This document shows, one piece after another, positions 17,880 to 27,898 of a stretch of DNA of 64,000 bases (position 1 is the stretch's first letter; every line of letters starts with the position of its first letter). Under the pieces are notes generated by a model. The model saw only the letters and a list, made by a program, of their open reading frames with translations. It did no database searches and was not told where the DNA came from. Origin of the DNA: an uncultured Roseburia sp. Its GTDB lineage: Bacteria; Bacillota; Clostridia; Lachnospirales; Lachnospiraceae. The stretch is taken from positions 62,001-126,000 of the forward strand of contig CAMWKH010000004.1 in NCBI GenBank assembly GCA_947174805.1, read 5' to 3'. Both the position numbers and the translations under genes were made by a program.

Positions 17880-19343
17880 CTAGAGATATTTTAACAAACC
17901 TGCTTTTATTTCATAAAAGGCAATCTTGTCTTTTCCATATTCCTTTGCCTTGTACAACGCCTGGTCCGCACACTCAAACAGTGCCTCATAGGATGTAGAA
18001 AATTCCATATTATAAGACACCCCAACACTAATGGTGCAGTACAGTTCCCCGTCTTTTCCAAAATTTGTGGAACCGAATTCCTCCTTCAACTTTTCCAGTT
18101 TACGCTCCATCTCCTCCGCATTCTCAATATTCTTAATAAATACCACAAACTCATCCCCTCCGAAACGGCCTAAAAACGCATCCTTCTCATACGCCTCCCT
18201 CATAAGCTGGGAGAGCCTTAGTATCACTGCATCCCCTATGAGATGACCGTAATCGTCGTTTACATGTTTGAAATCATCAATATCAAGAATGATCAGGGCA
18301 TCCACTGTCCGAAAAGGACGGCTTAACAAATAGCTGCAGATTTCTTCTTCCATAGCCGCCTTATTATAAAGACCGGTAGTCATGTCCCTTCTGCTCCTCT
18401 CCCGGTATTTATCCCTCTCCCAGCGAATCCGCTGCAGTTCTTCCAGATTCTGAATATTTTGCAGACGAAATTCCAGCAGCCTGTCCGCATAGGAATCGTT
18501 TTGACTCATATAACGTCCGCAGGTCATCTGATACGTTCTTTTATCGGAAAAACGTTTGTCATAGGAGAGCTGTAATTTTAAATACTGTCTTACGATGGAG
18601 ATAAATTCTGTCCCCATAAGGACAGGTTCCAAGCGCTTTAAAAGCATCTTCAACTCCTCCCTGCGGCCGCACTCCAGCAAAAATACACAGACATCCATAT
18701 AAAATCTGCAGTATTCCATGCTGCATTCCTCCTGCATGATTAACTGCAAAAGGTTTCTTATGGAGGATGTGAGCTTATCCACATCACTGCCGTATTTTGC
18801 AAGACGCGCCAGAAGAAGCTTGTGCTTCAAAGGCAGAACATTTTCGGGATGAATTTTCATAATAGAATCCACCACCGATACAATTCCCGCCGCCTCTTCA
18901 AAGTTCCCGCCTTTACAGTAAACGTAGGCTTTCTGAATATAAGCCTCCGCCAAAACCTCATAATCTATTTTTTCTGTCTGCCTGCTCTCCTCTATGGCAT
19001 AGTCAAGATGGCGCAAAGCCTCCTGGGTGCCCCCCATATCCTCATACAGCAAACCGATTTTAATCTCTGCATATACCGCCTGGCGGGATACCTTTCTGTC
19101 CCTGGCTTTCCGCTTTGCATTCAGATAGTTTTCCATGGCCGCTGTCTCATAGCCGGAAAACAGAAAAAGATCCCCCAGCACATTGTAAGCCCTGCACTCA
19201 ATCCACCCTGCATCTTCGGAGAGGGCGCATTTCAGACAGGCCGAAAGAGCGTCTATGGTTTGGGTATATCTGCCCTCCTGAAAAAACTTTTCTCCCTGAT
19301 ATAAATATTCCTCTGCTTTTTTATCTTCATATGTATATTCCAA
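17880..19343 (-). CDS. TPR-GGDEF diguanylate cyclase
   Basis: This protein of 487 residues makes cyclic di-GMP from two GTP. Residues 1 to about 300 are TPR-like helical repeats, a probable protein-interaction sensor, and residues about 325-480 are a GGDEF domain with the intact signature RFGGDEF (395-399). At the place of the inhibitory I-site (RxxD) the sequence is YEKD, so product inhibition by the usual route is unlikely. There is no membrane segment. The start is TTG 19343, chosen because AAGGTGGG precedes it at good distance and no in-frame ATG is near. A good promoter lies upstream. Confidence 0.9.
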   Translation of the reverse strand: MEYTYEDKKAEEYLYQGEKFFQEGRYTQTIDALSACLKCALSEDAGWIECRAYNVLGDLFLFSGYETAAMENYLNAKRKARDRKVSRQAVYAEIKIGLLYEDMGGTQEALRHLDYAIEESRQTEKIDYEVLAEAYIQKAYVYCKGGNFEEAAGIVSVVDSIMKIHPENVLPLKHKLLLARLAKYGSDVDKLTSSIRNLLQLIMQEECSMEYCRFYMDVCVFLLECGRREELKMLLKRLEPVLMGTEFISIVRQYLKLQLSYDKRFSDKRTYQMTCGRYMSQNDSYADRLLEFRLQNIQNLEELQRIRWERDKYRERSRRDMTTGLYNKAAMEEEICSYLLSRPFRTVDALIILDIDDFKHVNDDYGHLIGDAVILRLSQLMREAYEKDAFLGRFGGDEFVVFIKNIENAEEMERKLEKLKEEFGSTNFGKDGELYCTISVGVSYNMEFSTSYEALFECADQALYKAKEYGKDKIAFYEIKAGLLKYL

Positions 19344-19381
19344 ATAATCCCACCTTATTATTTTTTTCTTTCTCTTTTTCC

Positions 19382-19410
19382 ATTATATAAAAAAAACGGT
19401 CATAGTGCAA
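19382..19410 (-). promoter_or_regulatory. SigA promoter of the GGDEF operon
   Basis: On the minus strand TTGCAC (19405-19410), a 17-base spacer and TATAAT (19382-19387) lie directly after the stop codon of the lytic transglycosylase gene, 38 bases before TTG 19343. Confidence 0.75.
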
Positions 19411-19411
19411 A

Positions 19412-19903
19412 TTATTTTCCGTGAAGCCGTTCTAACTGCTCCGACCTGCGCATAATCTTAGAAGCGTACTCCGTGTAGTCTCCCCTTGCTCCCCGCTCCA
19501 AGGCATTTTTGCTTCCATTATATAACATCAGTACAGTTCCCACATCCCCGTGCTCCTCAAAAAGTTCTAAGAGATAATCTGCAGCCAAAAGCACATTTCC
19601 CTTAGAATCATAGATATCGTATACGCCAAGACGCTCCATTCTGTCCTGATGATATGTGACATTCACCTGCATCAGCCCCTTACAGTTTCCGTTTACCGCC
19701 CGGGGATTGCCGGAAGACTCCGATTCCATAATGGCCTCTAAAAGCTCCGGACAAATGCCGTAGGCTCTCCCAATCTCTTCACAGTAAGCCTGGCACTCCT
19801 CCGATATAAAAGTTTCCGCACTTTGGGCGTCCGTCTTTATCTGTGTGGAAAAGCAGATGGCCATAGTAAAAATCACAAGTGATAACATGTTTCTTCTCTT
19901 CAT
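19412..19903 (-). CDS. Secreted lytic transglycosylase (SLT domain)
   Basis: This small enzyme of 163 residues cuts peptidoglycan between MurNAc and GlcNAc with formation of anhydro-MurNAc. A signal peptide (about 1-26) leads to one SLT domain: catalytic Glu in IMESESSGNPRAVN, then GLMQVN and AADYLLELF typical of the fold. No wall-binding domain is present. AGGAGG lies upstream of ATG 19903 at a rather long spacing of 12. Its length is that of short spore- or division-linked SLT proteins; which process it serves is not shown. Confidence 0.85.
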   Translation of the reverse strand: MKRRNMLSLVIFTMAICFSTQIKTDAQSAETFISEECQAYCEEIGRAYGICPELLEAIMESESSGNPRAVNGNCKGLMQVNVTYHQDRMERLGVYDIYDSKGNVLLAADYLLELFEEHGDVGTVLMLYNGSKNALERGARGDYTEYASKIMRRSEQLERLHGK

Positions 19904-20020
19904 ATTTTGATAAGTCCTCCTAAAAGATGATTTGTCATACGGTTACTTAATATCTTATGCAGACAGAGCAAAAGATATTCTTCTTTTTAAGGACTTTTCA
20001 TCGACATGGGCTGACACAAG

Positions 20021-20059
20021 AAACCAGGACATGTGAGAAAAACTCAAATGTCCTGGTTT
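20021..20059 (-). terminator. Terminator of the secreted repeat-protein gene
   Basis: A 12-bp stem AAACCAGGACAT / ATGTCCTGGTTT encloses a loop that can pair further (GAG/CTC). It follows the stop codon at 20067 by about eight bases on the minus strand and ends in a broken T run. Confidence 0.75.
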
Positions 20060-20066
20060 TTTGTGT

Positions 20067-21449
20067 CTATCCTGCTGTTTTCACGCTTTTTTTCTTGCTC
20101 CACGGGGAATAAAACTCCCCATAGGAACGAACATAACTGCGAATGCGGATATAATATTTTTTATTCTTATTTAATTTGGATATAGTCTTTTTTACTGTTT
20201 TTCCGTTGGGAACAGAAATTATTTTTGCGTTGGAAAAATCTTTCTTTGTGGCGTACTGAATCTGATATCCCTCCGCATACTTATTTCGTTTCCACTTCAC
20301 CCGAATCTCTCCGGGCTTACCAATGCCTATACTGGTAATCTCCGGACTTGACAGATACGAGATCGTCCACATGCCGGAGGGATTGCTCAGAACAGAATCT
20401 GTAAGGGCATACACTTTATACTGGTAGGTTCTTCCGTTTGTCTTCGCCTTTTTATCTGTATAGGACGTACCGGTAAGATTTGCCACAATCTCCCATTTCC
20501 CGCTGTCTTTCACCCGGCGGAACAGCTTATAACTCTCTGCCTGGGATACTTTTTTCCAGGAGACTTTAATTCCCCCGGAGGTGTTCTCCACATTTTTTAT
20601 CACAGGCGTTCCGATTCTTAAGGTATATTTCAGCTTTAAGGTTCCGTTAAAATTACCCATCCCCTCTAAAACCACCATTCCCACTCCAGGTTTCATATAG
20701 TCTGTGTATGTAACCCTGTAATCCCGATTCTCCACCAGCCTTTCCCTGCCGTTCATCACAATGACTTTCGGTTTCTTCTCTTTTCCATCGCTTAAAAAAC
20801 TGCATGTTTCCAGTCTTGCCAAGGTACTTGAAATAGGCTTGGGCGTTATGGAAAACTCTAATTTTTTCTCTCCTTTATAGTTCCCGGTTCCTGTGATGGT
20901 CAAAGCCGCCGTTCCCACGTCTCTGTTATTTTCATAATTTACAACATAATCCGTAAGGTTTTTTAAGGTGCGCTTTCCATATGTAATGGTCACCCCCGGC
21001 CTCAATTCCATGCCCCTGTACTTCACTTCAGTGAAATAATTTATATTTAAATCATCGATTGGTTTTGGGTCAATGGAAAATATTTTTTTTACGCCCCCTG
21101 CAAAATCTCCCATCCCCACCACCGTGACAGTGGCAATGCCGGCGTTGGTGTTATTCCCATAAACCAGAACATAATCCTTATCTTCTTTTAGGGTTTCCTC
21201 CCCGTTTTTCACTGCAACCTCAGGAATTTTGGCTGTTCCGTCATAGATAAACTTTCCCCCATGGACAGTAATGTCACAGTCTAAGAGGCTGGTTTCCCCG
21301 GGAAGCACAGGCTCCCCCGGTTCCTGTTCAACTTCCTCAGCCCCATGGGCAGAGGAATCCGGCAAATCCCCTGCCCATAATTGTGCCGGCATCACGGATA
21401 CCAACATGGAAAACAATAATGCCGCACTTAAATATTTTCTCTTTCTCAT
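20067..21449 (-). CDS. Secreted repeat protein with two fibronectin type III-like domains
   Basis: ATG 21449 begins MRKRKYLSAALL behind GAGGAACAGTT and gives 460 residues; the upstream ATG at 21476 has no binding site. A signal peptide ends near residue 28 (QLWAGD). Three repeats of about 75 residues follow, each with YDG-like openings and the refrain NAGIATVTVVGMGDF, NRDVGTAALTITGTGNY and KPGVGMVVLEGMGNF. Two fibronectin type III-like domains (about 285-375 and 375-460) end in KKKSVKTAG. No LPXTG or choline-binding anchor is visible. It is probably a wall-associated adhesin-like protein; a partner is not shown by its neighbours. Confidence 0.75.
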   Translation of the reverse strand: MRKRKYLSAALLFSMLVSVMPAQLWAGDLPDSSAHGAEEVEQEPGEPVLPGETSLLDCDITVHGGKFIYDGTAKIPEVAVKNGEETLKEDKDYVLVYGNNTNAGIATVTVVGMGDFAGGVKKIFSIDPKPIDDLNINYFTEVKYRGMELRPGVTITYGKRTLKNLTDYVVNYENNRDVGTAALTITGTGNYKGEKKLEFSITPKPISSTLARLETCSFLSDGKEKKPKVIVMNGRERLVENRDYRVTYTDYMKPGVGMVVLEGMGNFNGTLKLKYTLRIGTPVIKNVENTSGGIKVSWKKVSQAESYKLFRRVKDSGKWEIVANLTGTSYTDKKAKTNGRTYQYKVYALTDSVLSNPSGMWTISYLSSPEITSIGIGKPGEIRVKWKRNKYAEGYQIQYATKKDFSNAKIISVPNGKTVKKTISKLNKNKKYYIRIRSYVRSYGEFYSPWSKKKSVKTAG

Positions 21450-21491
21450 AACTGTTCCTCGCAATCCTTTGCACATCTGGTTTACAACTGC

Positions 21492-22394
21492 TTACCGGAC
21501 AATCCCCACGATATCCTTGATCTGCTGGATTCCCTGCTCTCTCAGATAATTTTTCATGCCTTCTATGATTTCCACAGTCACGCCGGGATTGTGAAAATTG
21601 GCTGTCCCCACAGACACTGCCGCGGCCCCCGCCAGCATCATCTCAACGGCATCCTCCGCTGTCATAATTCCCCCCATTCCGATAATAGGCAGGGAAACCG
21701 CCTGGGAAACCTCGTACACCATACGGACTGCAATAGGATGAATGGCGGGCCCGGACATGCCCCCTGTCCTATTTGCCAGTACAAACTGTTTTTTGTGAAT
21801 ATCAATTTTCATCCCTGTGATTGTGTTAATCAGGGACAAAACATCTGCTCCTCCTGCCTGTGCCGCCTTTGCCATCTCCGTGATATCCGTGACGTTGGGG
21901 CTTAACTTCATAATCACAGGCTGCTTTGCATACTTTTTCACTTCCCTGGTAATCATCTCCACAGCTTTCGGGTCCTGTCCAAAGGCAATCCCCCCCTCCT
22001 TTACATTGGGGCAGGAAATATTGATTTCCAGCATGTCCACAGGCTCATCCCCCAGACGCTCCACCACTTCACAGTAGTCGGAGGCGCTTTTTCCACAAAC
22101 GTTTACGATAATTTTAGTGTCATAATTTTTAAGAAAAGGAATGTCCCGTTTGATAAACAAGTCTATCCCTGGATTTTGAAGTCCCACGGCATTTAACATA
22201 CCGCCGTAAACTTCCGCCACCCTGGGGGTGGGATTTCCCTCCCAGGGCACATTGGCAACTCCCTTTGTCACAACAGCTCCCAGGCTGTTTAAATCCATAA
22301 ATTCTGAAAATTCCTCCCCGGAACCAAAGGTGCCGGATGCTGTCATCACAGGATTTTTCAGTTCCACTCCCGCCAGATTTACGCTAAGATCCAT
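21492..22394 (-). CDS. pyrD: Dihydroorotate dehydrogenase B (NAD+), catalytic subunit
   Basis: This FMN enzyme oxidises dihydroorotate to orotate in pyrimidine synthesis and passes electrons to PyrK. Recognisable parts are NPVMTASGTFGSG, the catalytic-loop sequence INISCPNVKEGG (Cys base of class 1B) and IPIIGMGGI for FMN phosphate. Its 300 residues are standard. It shares one base with pyrK and is the last gene of pyrC-pyrF-pyrK-pyrD. Confidence 0.96.
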   Translation of the reverse strand: MDLSVNLAGVELKNPVMTASGTFGSGEEFSEFMDLNSLGAVVTKGVANVPWEGNPTPRVAEVYGGMLNAVGLQNPGIDLFIKRDIPFLKNYDTKIIVNVCGKSASDYCEVVERLGDEPVDMLEINISCPNVKEGGIAFGQDPKAVEMITREVKKYAKQPVIMKLSPNVTDITEMAKAAQAGGADVLSLINTITGMKIDIHKKQFVLANRTGGMSGPAIHPIAVRMVYEVSQAVSLPIIGMGGIMTAEDAVEMMLAGAAAVSVGTANFHNPGVTVEIIEGMKNYLREQGIQQIKDIVGIVR

Positions 22395-23161
22395 CAGAAC
22401 TCCACCTCCTGTGCCAAAAATACCGGGCCTTCCTTACAGATTCTCTTATTATTCACATTAGTGTGTGCATCCCTTTCCCCGGATTTGCAGACGCACCCAA
22501 GACAGGCCCCGATACCGCAGGCCATCCGCTCCTCCAGAGAAACATAACACTCTATTCCCTGTTCTTTCGCATATTCTTTTAATGCCCGGAGCATAGGCAG
22601 AGGGCCGCAGGCATATATAATATCCGCCTTAAGTCCATTTTCTTTGATAGCATCTATCACGTTGCCCTTTGTCCCTGCGCTTCCATCCTCCGTGGCAATA
22701 TATACACTGCCATAGGGTTTAAATTCTTCGTTTAAAAATAGATTGTCCCGATATCCCAGTAATATCTGTTTTTCACAGTTTAAGGACTTGGAAAGCTCTA
22801 ACATTGGGGGAATTCCAATGCCTCCCCCCACTAAAAACGCCTTTTTCCCTTTCAGGGGAAATCCGTTTCCCAGAGGACCTAAAATAAAAATTTCCGTCCC
22901 CTGTGACATATGAGAAAATTCTTCCGTGCCTTTGCCTGCCACCCGGTACACAAGGCGCAGAGATTTTTCCTCCCTGTCAATCTCACAGATGCTTATAGGC
23001 CTGGGAAGCAGCCTGCTGCCATCCCTGCAGTACAGGGATAAAAACTGCCCCGGCACCGCCTGGACTGCTATTTCACCTGCTGCAAGGCGCAGGTCAAAAA
23101 TTCCCGGCGCTATCTCCTTTTGGGAGAGCACCACCGCTTTTTCTCTTTTTTTCTCCGCCAT
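22394..23161 (-). CDS. pyrK: Dihydroorotate dehydrogenase B, electron-transfer subunit
   Basis: PyrK carries FAD and a [2Fe-2S] cluster and links PyrD to NAD+. FAD-binding RPISICE and the NAD-binding GGGIGIPPM segment are followed by the iron-sulfur ligands in CGIGACLGC plus a later Cys near the C-terminus. The 255 residues match the family. The gene overlaps pyrD by one base and follows pyrF by 23 bases. Confidence 0.95.
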   Translation of the reverse strand: MAEKKREKAVVLSQKEIAPGIFDLRLAAGEIAVQAVPGQFLSLYCRDGSRLLPRPISICEIDREEKSLRLVYRVAGKGTEEFSHMSQGTEIFILGPLGNGFPLKGKKAFLVGGGIGIPPMLELSKSLNCEKQILLGYRDNLFLNEEFKPYGSVYIATEDGSAGTKGNVIDAIKENGLKADIIYACGPLPMLRALKEYAKEQGIECYVSLEERMACGIGACLGCVCKSGERDAHTNVNNKRICKEGPVFLAQEVEF

Positions 23162-23184
23162 TTTTTCTCCTATTTGCCTTCCTT

Positions 23185-24114
23185 CTATTTTGCTGCCGTC
23201 AGGGCTCCGTCAATATCTGCAATCATATCAACGACTGCCGCCCTTGCGCCTTCCGCAAAATTCTCTGCACCAAATTTCTCATACTTTTCCTGCTTGTAGG
23301 CCGCAATAATTCCTCTGGAAGAATTCACCACTGCCCCTAGGCCATCCTCGTTAAAGAAATGTACCAAATCAGCGCCTTTTCCTCCCTGGGCGCCGTAGCC
23401 CGGTACTAAAATAAAACACTTGGGCATTAATTTGCGCAAAACTTTTCCTTGTTTGGGGTAAGTCGCGCCAACCACAGCCCCCACATAACTGTAGGAATCC
23501 CCCATGCAGGTGCTGCCCCACTCAGCCACTTTCTCACCCACCCACTCATATAAGGGTCTTCCATCAATCATTCTGTCCTGGAAATCCCCGCTGGAAGGGT
23601 TGGATGTTTTTACCAGGACAAAAATCCCTTTGTTCTCTTCTCTACACACATCTAAAAACGGTTCTACCCCGTCGATTCCAAGATAGGGATTCACCGTACA
23701 GAAATCTTCGTCAAATGCAGCGTATGTCTGATTTCCCACCTGGACTTTCCCCAGGTGTCCTGCGGCATAGGCTCCAGATGTGGAACCGATATCCCCCCTC
23801 TTTACATCGCCGATAACCACCAAATCTTTTTCATGGCAGTAATCGACTGTCTTTTTAAAGGCCATAAGCCCTGGAATTCCAAACTGTTCATACATGGCAA
23901 TTTGAGGTTTTACCGAGGGAATCAAGTCGTAAATGGCATCCACGATAGCTTTATTAAACTGCCACACTGCCTCCGCTGCCCCCTCTAAAGTCTCTCCGTA
24001 CTCCTTGTATGCTTTCTTTAACACTTGTTCCGGTATATAGCTAAGCATAGGGTCAAGGCCCACGCAGATAGGCGCATTAGTTTTTTTTATCTTATCCGCA
24101 AGCTTATTTATCAT
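23185..24114 (-). CDS. pyrF: Orotidine-5'-phosphate decarboxylase, type 2
   Basis: PyrF removes CO2 from OMP to give UMP. At 309 residues it is the longer type 2 form. The catalytic Lys-Asp network is in VIGDVKRGDIGST, with ICVGLDP at the N-terminus and LVPGYGAQGG near the phosphate site. It overlaps the end of pyrC by 11 bases. Confidence 0.95.
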   Translation of the reverse strand: MINKLADKIKKTNAPICVGLDPMLSYIPEQVLKKAYKEYGETLEGAAEAVWQFNKAIVDAIYDLIPSVKPQIAMYEQFGIPGLMAFKKTVDYCHEKDLVVIGDVKRGDIGSTSGAYAAGHLGKVQVGNQTYAAFDEDFCTVNPYLGIDGVEPFLDVCREENKGIFVLVKTSNPSSGDFQDRMIDGRPLYEWVGEKVAEWGSTCMGDSYSYVGAVVGATYPKQGKVLRKLMPKCFILVPGYGAQGGKGADLVHFFNEDGLGAVVNSSRGIIAAYKQEKYEKFGAENFAEGARAAVVDMIADIDGALTAAK

Positions 24115-25402
24115 TTTTCGTTTCCTCCTTTTTCTCGTAAATCACTTCACCATAGGATATGGTAAATTTCACTTCACCTGTCACTTTTCTGCCATTAAAA
24201 GGTGTATTTTTTGACTTGCTGGCAAAACTGCCTGCGTCTATGGCATACACTTTCCTCGGGTCAAAAACTACCACGTCTGCGATTTTTCCGACTTCAAGAC
24301 TTCCTTTGTCAATGCCGATAACTTTTGCCGGGTTATAACTCATTTTTTCCGCCATCTGCATCAGGGTAAGCCCCTCTTTTAACACAAGTTCCGAATAGGT
24401 TAAGGCTGCCGCTGTCTCAAGGCCCACAATGCCGAAGGGAGATTTTTTCATGGTGATGCCCTTCTCATATGGGGCATGGGGTGCATGGTCCGTGGCAATG
24501 ACGTCCAAAATATCCTCCTTCAGCCCTTTTCGAATAGCCTCTAAATCCTTTTTTGCCCGGAGAGGAGGATTCATTTTATAATTTGGATCATCCTCCAAGA
24601 TATCGTCTTCACACAGGGTAAAATGATGTGGGCAGGCCTCCCCTGTCACATTTAAGTTTTCCGCCTTTGCATGTTTTAACAAGAGTACGGAATCCTCCGT
24701 GGAACAATGGCACAGATGAAGTTTTGCCCCCACAGCCTTTGCCAGCATAATATCTCTGGCGGCAATGGTATCCTCCACCTCGTTGCCGATTCCGGGATAC
24801 CCCAGTTCCTTTGCCTTTTGCCCCTCATTGATAATGCCGCCCCCCACCAGAAATTTATCCTCGCAGTGGGCTAAAACCGTAATCCCCGTCTCCTTTGCAA
24901 TCTTCATGGCCTCCCGGTACACTGCCGTATTCATCACAGATTTTCCGTCCTCTGAGATGGCGGGAATCCCTGCCTTTACCATACCACGTATGTCAGAGAG
25001 TTCCTCTCCTTTTTGTCCTTTTGTCACTGCTCCTACCTGTAGGACATTTACCCCGGAAAGATTTCTTGCCTTATTGTGTACATAATTCACCACATCAGGA
25101 TTGTCCACCACAGGTTTTGTATTGGGCATAGCCAAAATAGTGGTATATCCCCCTTTTGCCGCCGCCTTTGTCCCTGTCTCAATCGTTTCTTTCTCCTCGA
25201 ATCCCGGATCTCTTAAATGCACGTGCAAGTCAATAAATCCCGGCATAATAAGACATCCCTGAGCATCAATCTCCCTGTCCGCCTTATCTTTTATTCCTTT
25301 TTCTACTTTAAAAATTTTTCCCTCTGAAATCAGTACATCCGCCATAGCGTCTGTCTTTGTCGCAGGGTCTATCACCCTGCCGCCTTTAATTAAAATTTTC
25401 AT
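24104..25402 (-). CDS. pyrC: Dihydroorotase
   Basis: This class I dihydroorotase closes carbamoyl-aspartate to dihydroorotate. Zinc ligands are visible in FIDLHVHLRDPG, LAHCED, and the downstream ATDHAPH motif; the length of 432 residues is standard. ATG 25402 is preceded by AGAGG; an in-frame TTG six codons upstream is possible but less likely. It leads the pyr operon, 53 bases after an extended -10 element. No PyrR-type attenuator was found in the short leader, so control is probably by other means. Confidence 0.95.
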   Translation of the reverse strand: MKILIKGGRVIDPATKTDAMADVLISEGKIFKVEKGIKDKADREIDAQGCLIMPGFIDLHVHLRDPGFEEKETIETGTKAAAKGGYTTILAMPNTKPVVDNPDVVNYVHNKARNLSGVNVLQVGAVTKGQKGEELSDIRGMVKAGIPAISEDGKSVMNTAVYREAMKIAKETGITVLAHCEDKFLVGGGIINEGQKAKELGYPGIGNEVEDTIAARDIMLAKAVGAKLHLCHCSTEDSVLLLKHAKAENLNVTGEACPHHFTLCEDDILEDDPNYKMNPPLRAKKDLEAIRKGLKEDILDVIATDHAPHAPYEKGITMKKSPFGIVGLETAAALTYSELVLKEGLTLMQMAEKMSYNPAKVIGIDKGSLEVGKIADVVVFDPRKVYAIDAGSFASKSKNTPFNGRKVTGEVKFTISYGEVIYEKKEETKNDK

Positions 25403-25454
25403 GGCAATTACCTCTCGCAATTATTTTTTCAAAAATTGGCACAGTCATAAAGTA

Positions 25455-25460
25455 ATTATA
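25455..25460 (-). promoter_or_regulatory. Extended -10 promoter of the pyr operon
   Basis: The minus strand reads TGTTATAAT about 55 bases before ATG 25402, between the glgP terminator and pyrC. There is no recognisable -35, and the leader of about 45 bases holds no attenuator hairpin. Confidence 0.55.
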
Positions 25461-25478
25461 ACATAGCCCAATAAAGGA

Positions 25479-25511
25479 AAAAAGAGTGAAAAATTATTTT
25501 TCACTCTTTTT
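25479..25511 (-). terminator. Terminator after glgP
   Basis: Fifteen-base arms AAAAAGAGTGAAAAA and TTTTTCACTCTTTTT enclose TTA, with a T run on the minus strand. It follows the glgP stop codon by 26 bases and separates glgP from the pyr operon. Confidence 0.85.
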
Positions 25512-25537
25512 CCCTGCTGCCTAAAAGCTCTCATCTA

Positions 25538-27796
25538 TTATTTTAATTTCCATACCTCATCATTGTACTGCTGAATAGTTCTGTCAGAGGAGAAGAATCC
25601 TGCTTTGCTGATGTTTACAAGCATCTTCTTTGCCCATGTTCTTCTGTCCTCATAATCTTTTAACGCTTTTTCCTTCTGCTCCTTGTAAGATTTCAGGTCA
25701 AGGAGGGTCATAAACCAGTCTTTGTTAATGAGCTCATCATGGAGTCTCTGAAGGTTTTCCCTCTGGCCGAACTTTAAGATTTCCTCGCTTACAATAAAGT
25801 CCACGGCACGTTTGATATCCTCGTCTTTCTCATAGAAATCTCTTGACACATAATCGCTCTTTGCATAGTGGTCGATAACCGCATCGCTGGACTCTCCAAA
25901 GATATAAATGTTGTCCTCCCCTACCAGGTCGGCAATCTCTACATTTGCACCGTCCATAGTTCCAAGAGCCACAGCGCCGTTTAACATAAATTTCATATTG
26001 CTGGTTCCGCTTGCCTCCTTGGACGCCAGGGAAATCTGCTCATGGATATCTGCTGCAGGAATAAGTTTCTCTGCCAGAGTCACATTGTAATTTTCCACCA
26101 TAACAACTTTTAAGTAAGGAGAAACCTCCGGGTCATTGTCGATAAGCTGCTGTAAGCAGAGTATTAAATGAATAATATCCTTTGCAATCACATAAGCCGG
26201 AGCTGCCTTTGCACCAAACAACACGGTGATAGGAGTGGAAGGTTTTTTACCCTCTTTGATTTCAAAATACTTCTGAATCACATACAGTGCATTCATCTGC
26301 TGTCTCTTGTACTCATGGAGCCTCTTCACCTGGATATCAAAAATGGAATTTTCATTCAATTCGATTCCCTGGGTATGTTTCAGGTAATTTTTAAGTTCTG
26401 CTTTCGCCTCCGTCTTTACTCCCAACAGACGGTCCAACACACCCTCGTCATTTGCAAAGGAAGCCAGTTTCTCAAGTTCCATAGCATCTTTCTTAAATCC
26501 TGGCCCGATAAGTTCTTCAATGAGTTTTGCCAGGCTGGGATTACAGTGTAAAAGCCAGCGGCGGAAGGTGATACCGTTTGTCTTATTGTTAAATTTCTCC
26601 GGATATAACTTGTAGAAGTTATTCAGCTCGGAATTTTTCAAAATCTCGGTGTGAAGGTAAGCCACACCGTTTACGCTGTAACCATAGTGGATGTCAATAT
26701 GTGCCATGTGGACACGCTTCTCGTCATCAATGATTGCCACAGACTTATCCTCATATTTTGCTGCAATGCGGTTGTGCAGTTCATAGATAATGGGCAGAAG
26801 CTGGGGTACTGCTTTCTCCAGATAGTGCATAGGCCATTTTTCCAGTGCCTCCGCCAAAATTGTATGGTTTGTATAGGCACATGTCTTGGACACGATGGAA
26901 ATTGCCTCATCCATGCCAATGCCCCGCTCCATCAAAAGACGGATTAATTCAGGAATTACCATAGTAGGATGTGTATCGTTAATCTGGATTGTGGCATAGT
27001 CAGCCAAGTCGTGCAGATTGCATCCCCTTGCAGCTGCCTCATCCAAAATCAATCTTGCGCCGGAACTTACCATAAAATACTGCTGGTACACACGGAGAAT
27101 CCTTCCTGCGTCGTCGCTGTCATCAGGATAAAGGAACAATGTAAGGTTGCGCTTAATATCCTCTTTGTCAAAATTGATGTTGTCGTCTTTTACCATACTC
27201 TCGTCCACAGTCTCCACATCAAAAAGATGAAGTTTGGTAGTACGGTTGTCATAGCCGATGACATCGATATCATACATTCTGGATGTAAGGTTAAATCCAC
27301 CGAAACTGATAGGATATACTACATCGGTTTTTGTAAGCCAGCTCTCCTTTTCCATCCAGGGATTTGGCGTCTCGCTCTGAAGATTGTTGTTAAATACCTG
27401 TTTAAATAAACCGTAGTGATAATTTAACCCCACGCCGTCTCCGTTTAATCCCAATGTGGCGATAGAATCCAAAAAACAAGCTGCAAGCCTTCCCAGTCCT
27501 CCGTTTCCCAAAGAAGGTTCCGGTTCCACTTCCTCGATTTCCGTTAAACTCTTGCCGTTCTCTTCCAGAACTTTTTTTACATCCTCATAAATTCCAAGAT
27601 TAATTAAGTTGTTGGACAACAATTTTCCGATTAAGAATTCCGCGGAAATGTAGTACAGCTTTTTCTTTCCCTCACTGCTTACCTTGTCCTTTGCCATTCC
27701 TTTTGTCATCTCCAAAAGGCTGTAGTACAATTCCTCGTTGGTACAATCCTTGATTTCTTTGCCGCATCTTGTTTTTGCTACCTCAGCTAAATTCAT
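25538..27796 (-). CDS. glgP: Glycogen/starch/alpha-glucan phosphorylase
   Basis: GlgP releases glucose-1-phosphate from alpha-1,4-glucans. ATG 27796 begins [14 protein letters not shown] behind GGAGGG and gives 752 residues, the shorter clostridial form; a 40-codon upstream extension is rejected because it covers the promoter. Key parts are [24 protein letters not shown] and the pyridoxal-phosphate Lys in [12 protein letters not shown]. It stands alone between its own promoter and a strong terminator, with no other glycogen gene in the window. Confidence 0.95.
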   Translation of the reverse strand: MNLAEVAKTRCGKEIKDCTNEELYYSLLEMTKGMAKDKVSSEGKKKLYYISAEFLIGKLLSNNLINLGIYEDVKKVLEENGKSLTEIEEVEPEPSLGNGGLGRLAACFLDSIATLGLNGDGVGLNYHYGLFKQVFNNNLQSETPNPWMEKESWLTKTDVVYPISFGGFNLTSRMYDIDVIGYDNRTTKLHLFDVETVDESMVKDDNINFDKEDIKRNLTLFLYPDDSDDAGRILRVYQQYFMVSSGARLILDEAAARGCNLHDLADYATIQINDTHPTMVIPELIRLLMERGIGMDEAISIVSKTCAYTNHTILAEALEKWPMHYLEKAVPQLLPIIYELHNRIAAKYEDKSVAIIDDEKRVHMAHIDIHYGYSVNGVAYLHTEILKNSELNNFYKLYPEKFNNKTNGITFRRWLLHCNPSLAKLIEELIGPGFKKDAMELEKLASFANDEGVLDRLLGVKTEAKAELKNYLKHTQGIELNENSIFDIQVKRLHEYKRQQMNALYVIQKYFEIKEGKKPSTPITVLFGAKAAPAYVIAKDIIHLILCLQQLIDNDPEVSPYLKVVMVENYNVTLAEKLIPAADIHEQISLASKEASGTSNMKFMLNGAVALGTMDGANVEIADLVGEDNIYIFGESSDAVIDHYAKSDYVSRDFYEKDEDIKRAVDFIVSEEILKFGQRENLQRLHDELINKDWFMTLLDLKSYKEQKEKALKDYEDRRTWAKKMLVNISKAGFFSSDRTIQQYNDEVWKLK

Positions 27797-27872
27797 AATT
27801 AACCCTCCATTGTTCTCTTCTACGCTCTCACTTTGCTTCTTTCCTTGGGTATTGTTCCCCTGTTCAATACCA

Positions 27873-27878
27873 ATTATA
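27873..27878 (-). promoter_or_regulatory. Extended -10 promoter of glgP
   Basis: The minus strand reads TGCTATAAT about 75 bases before ATG 27796. It lies back to back with the promoter of the divergent AraC-type gene. Confidence 0.55.
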
Positions 27879-27898
27879 GCATTTTTATGTAATTTTTC

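Noticed and set aside
25403-25478. Search for a PyrR attenuator or other leader control before the pyr operon
   Set aside because: The leader is only about 45-50 bases and shows no PyrR-binding loop or terminator/antiterminator pair.
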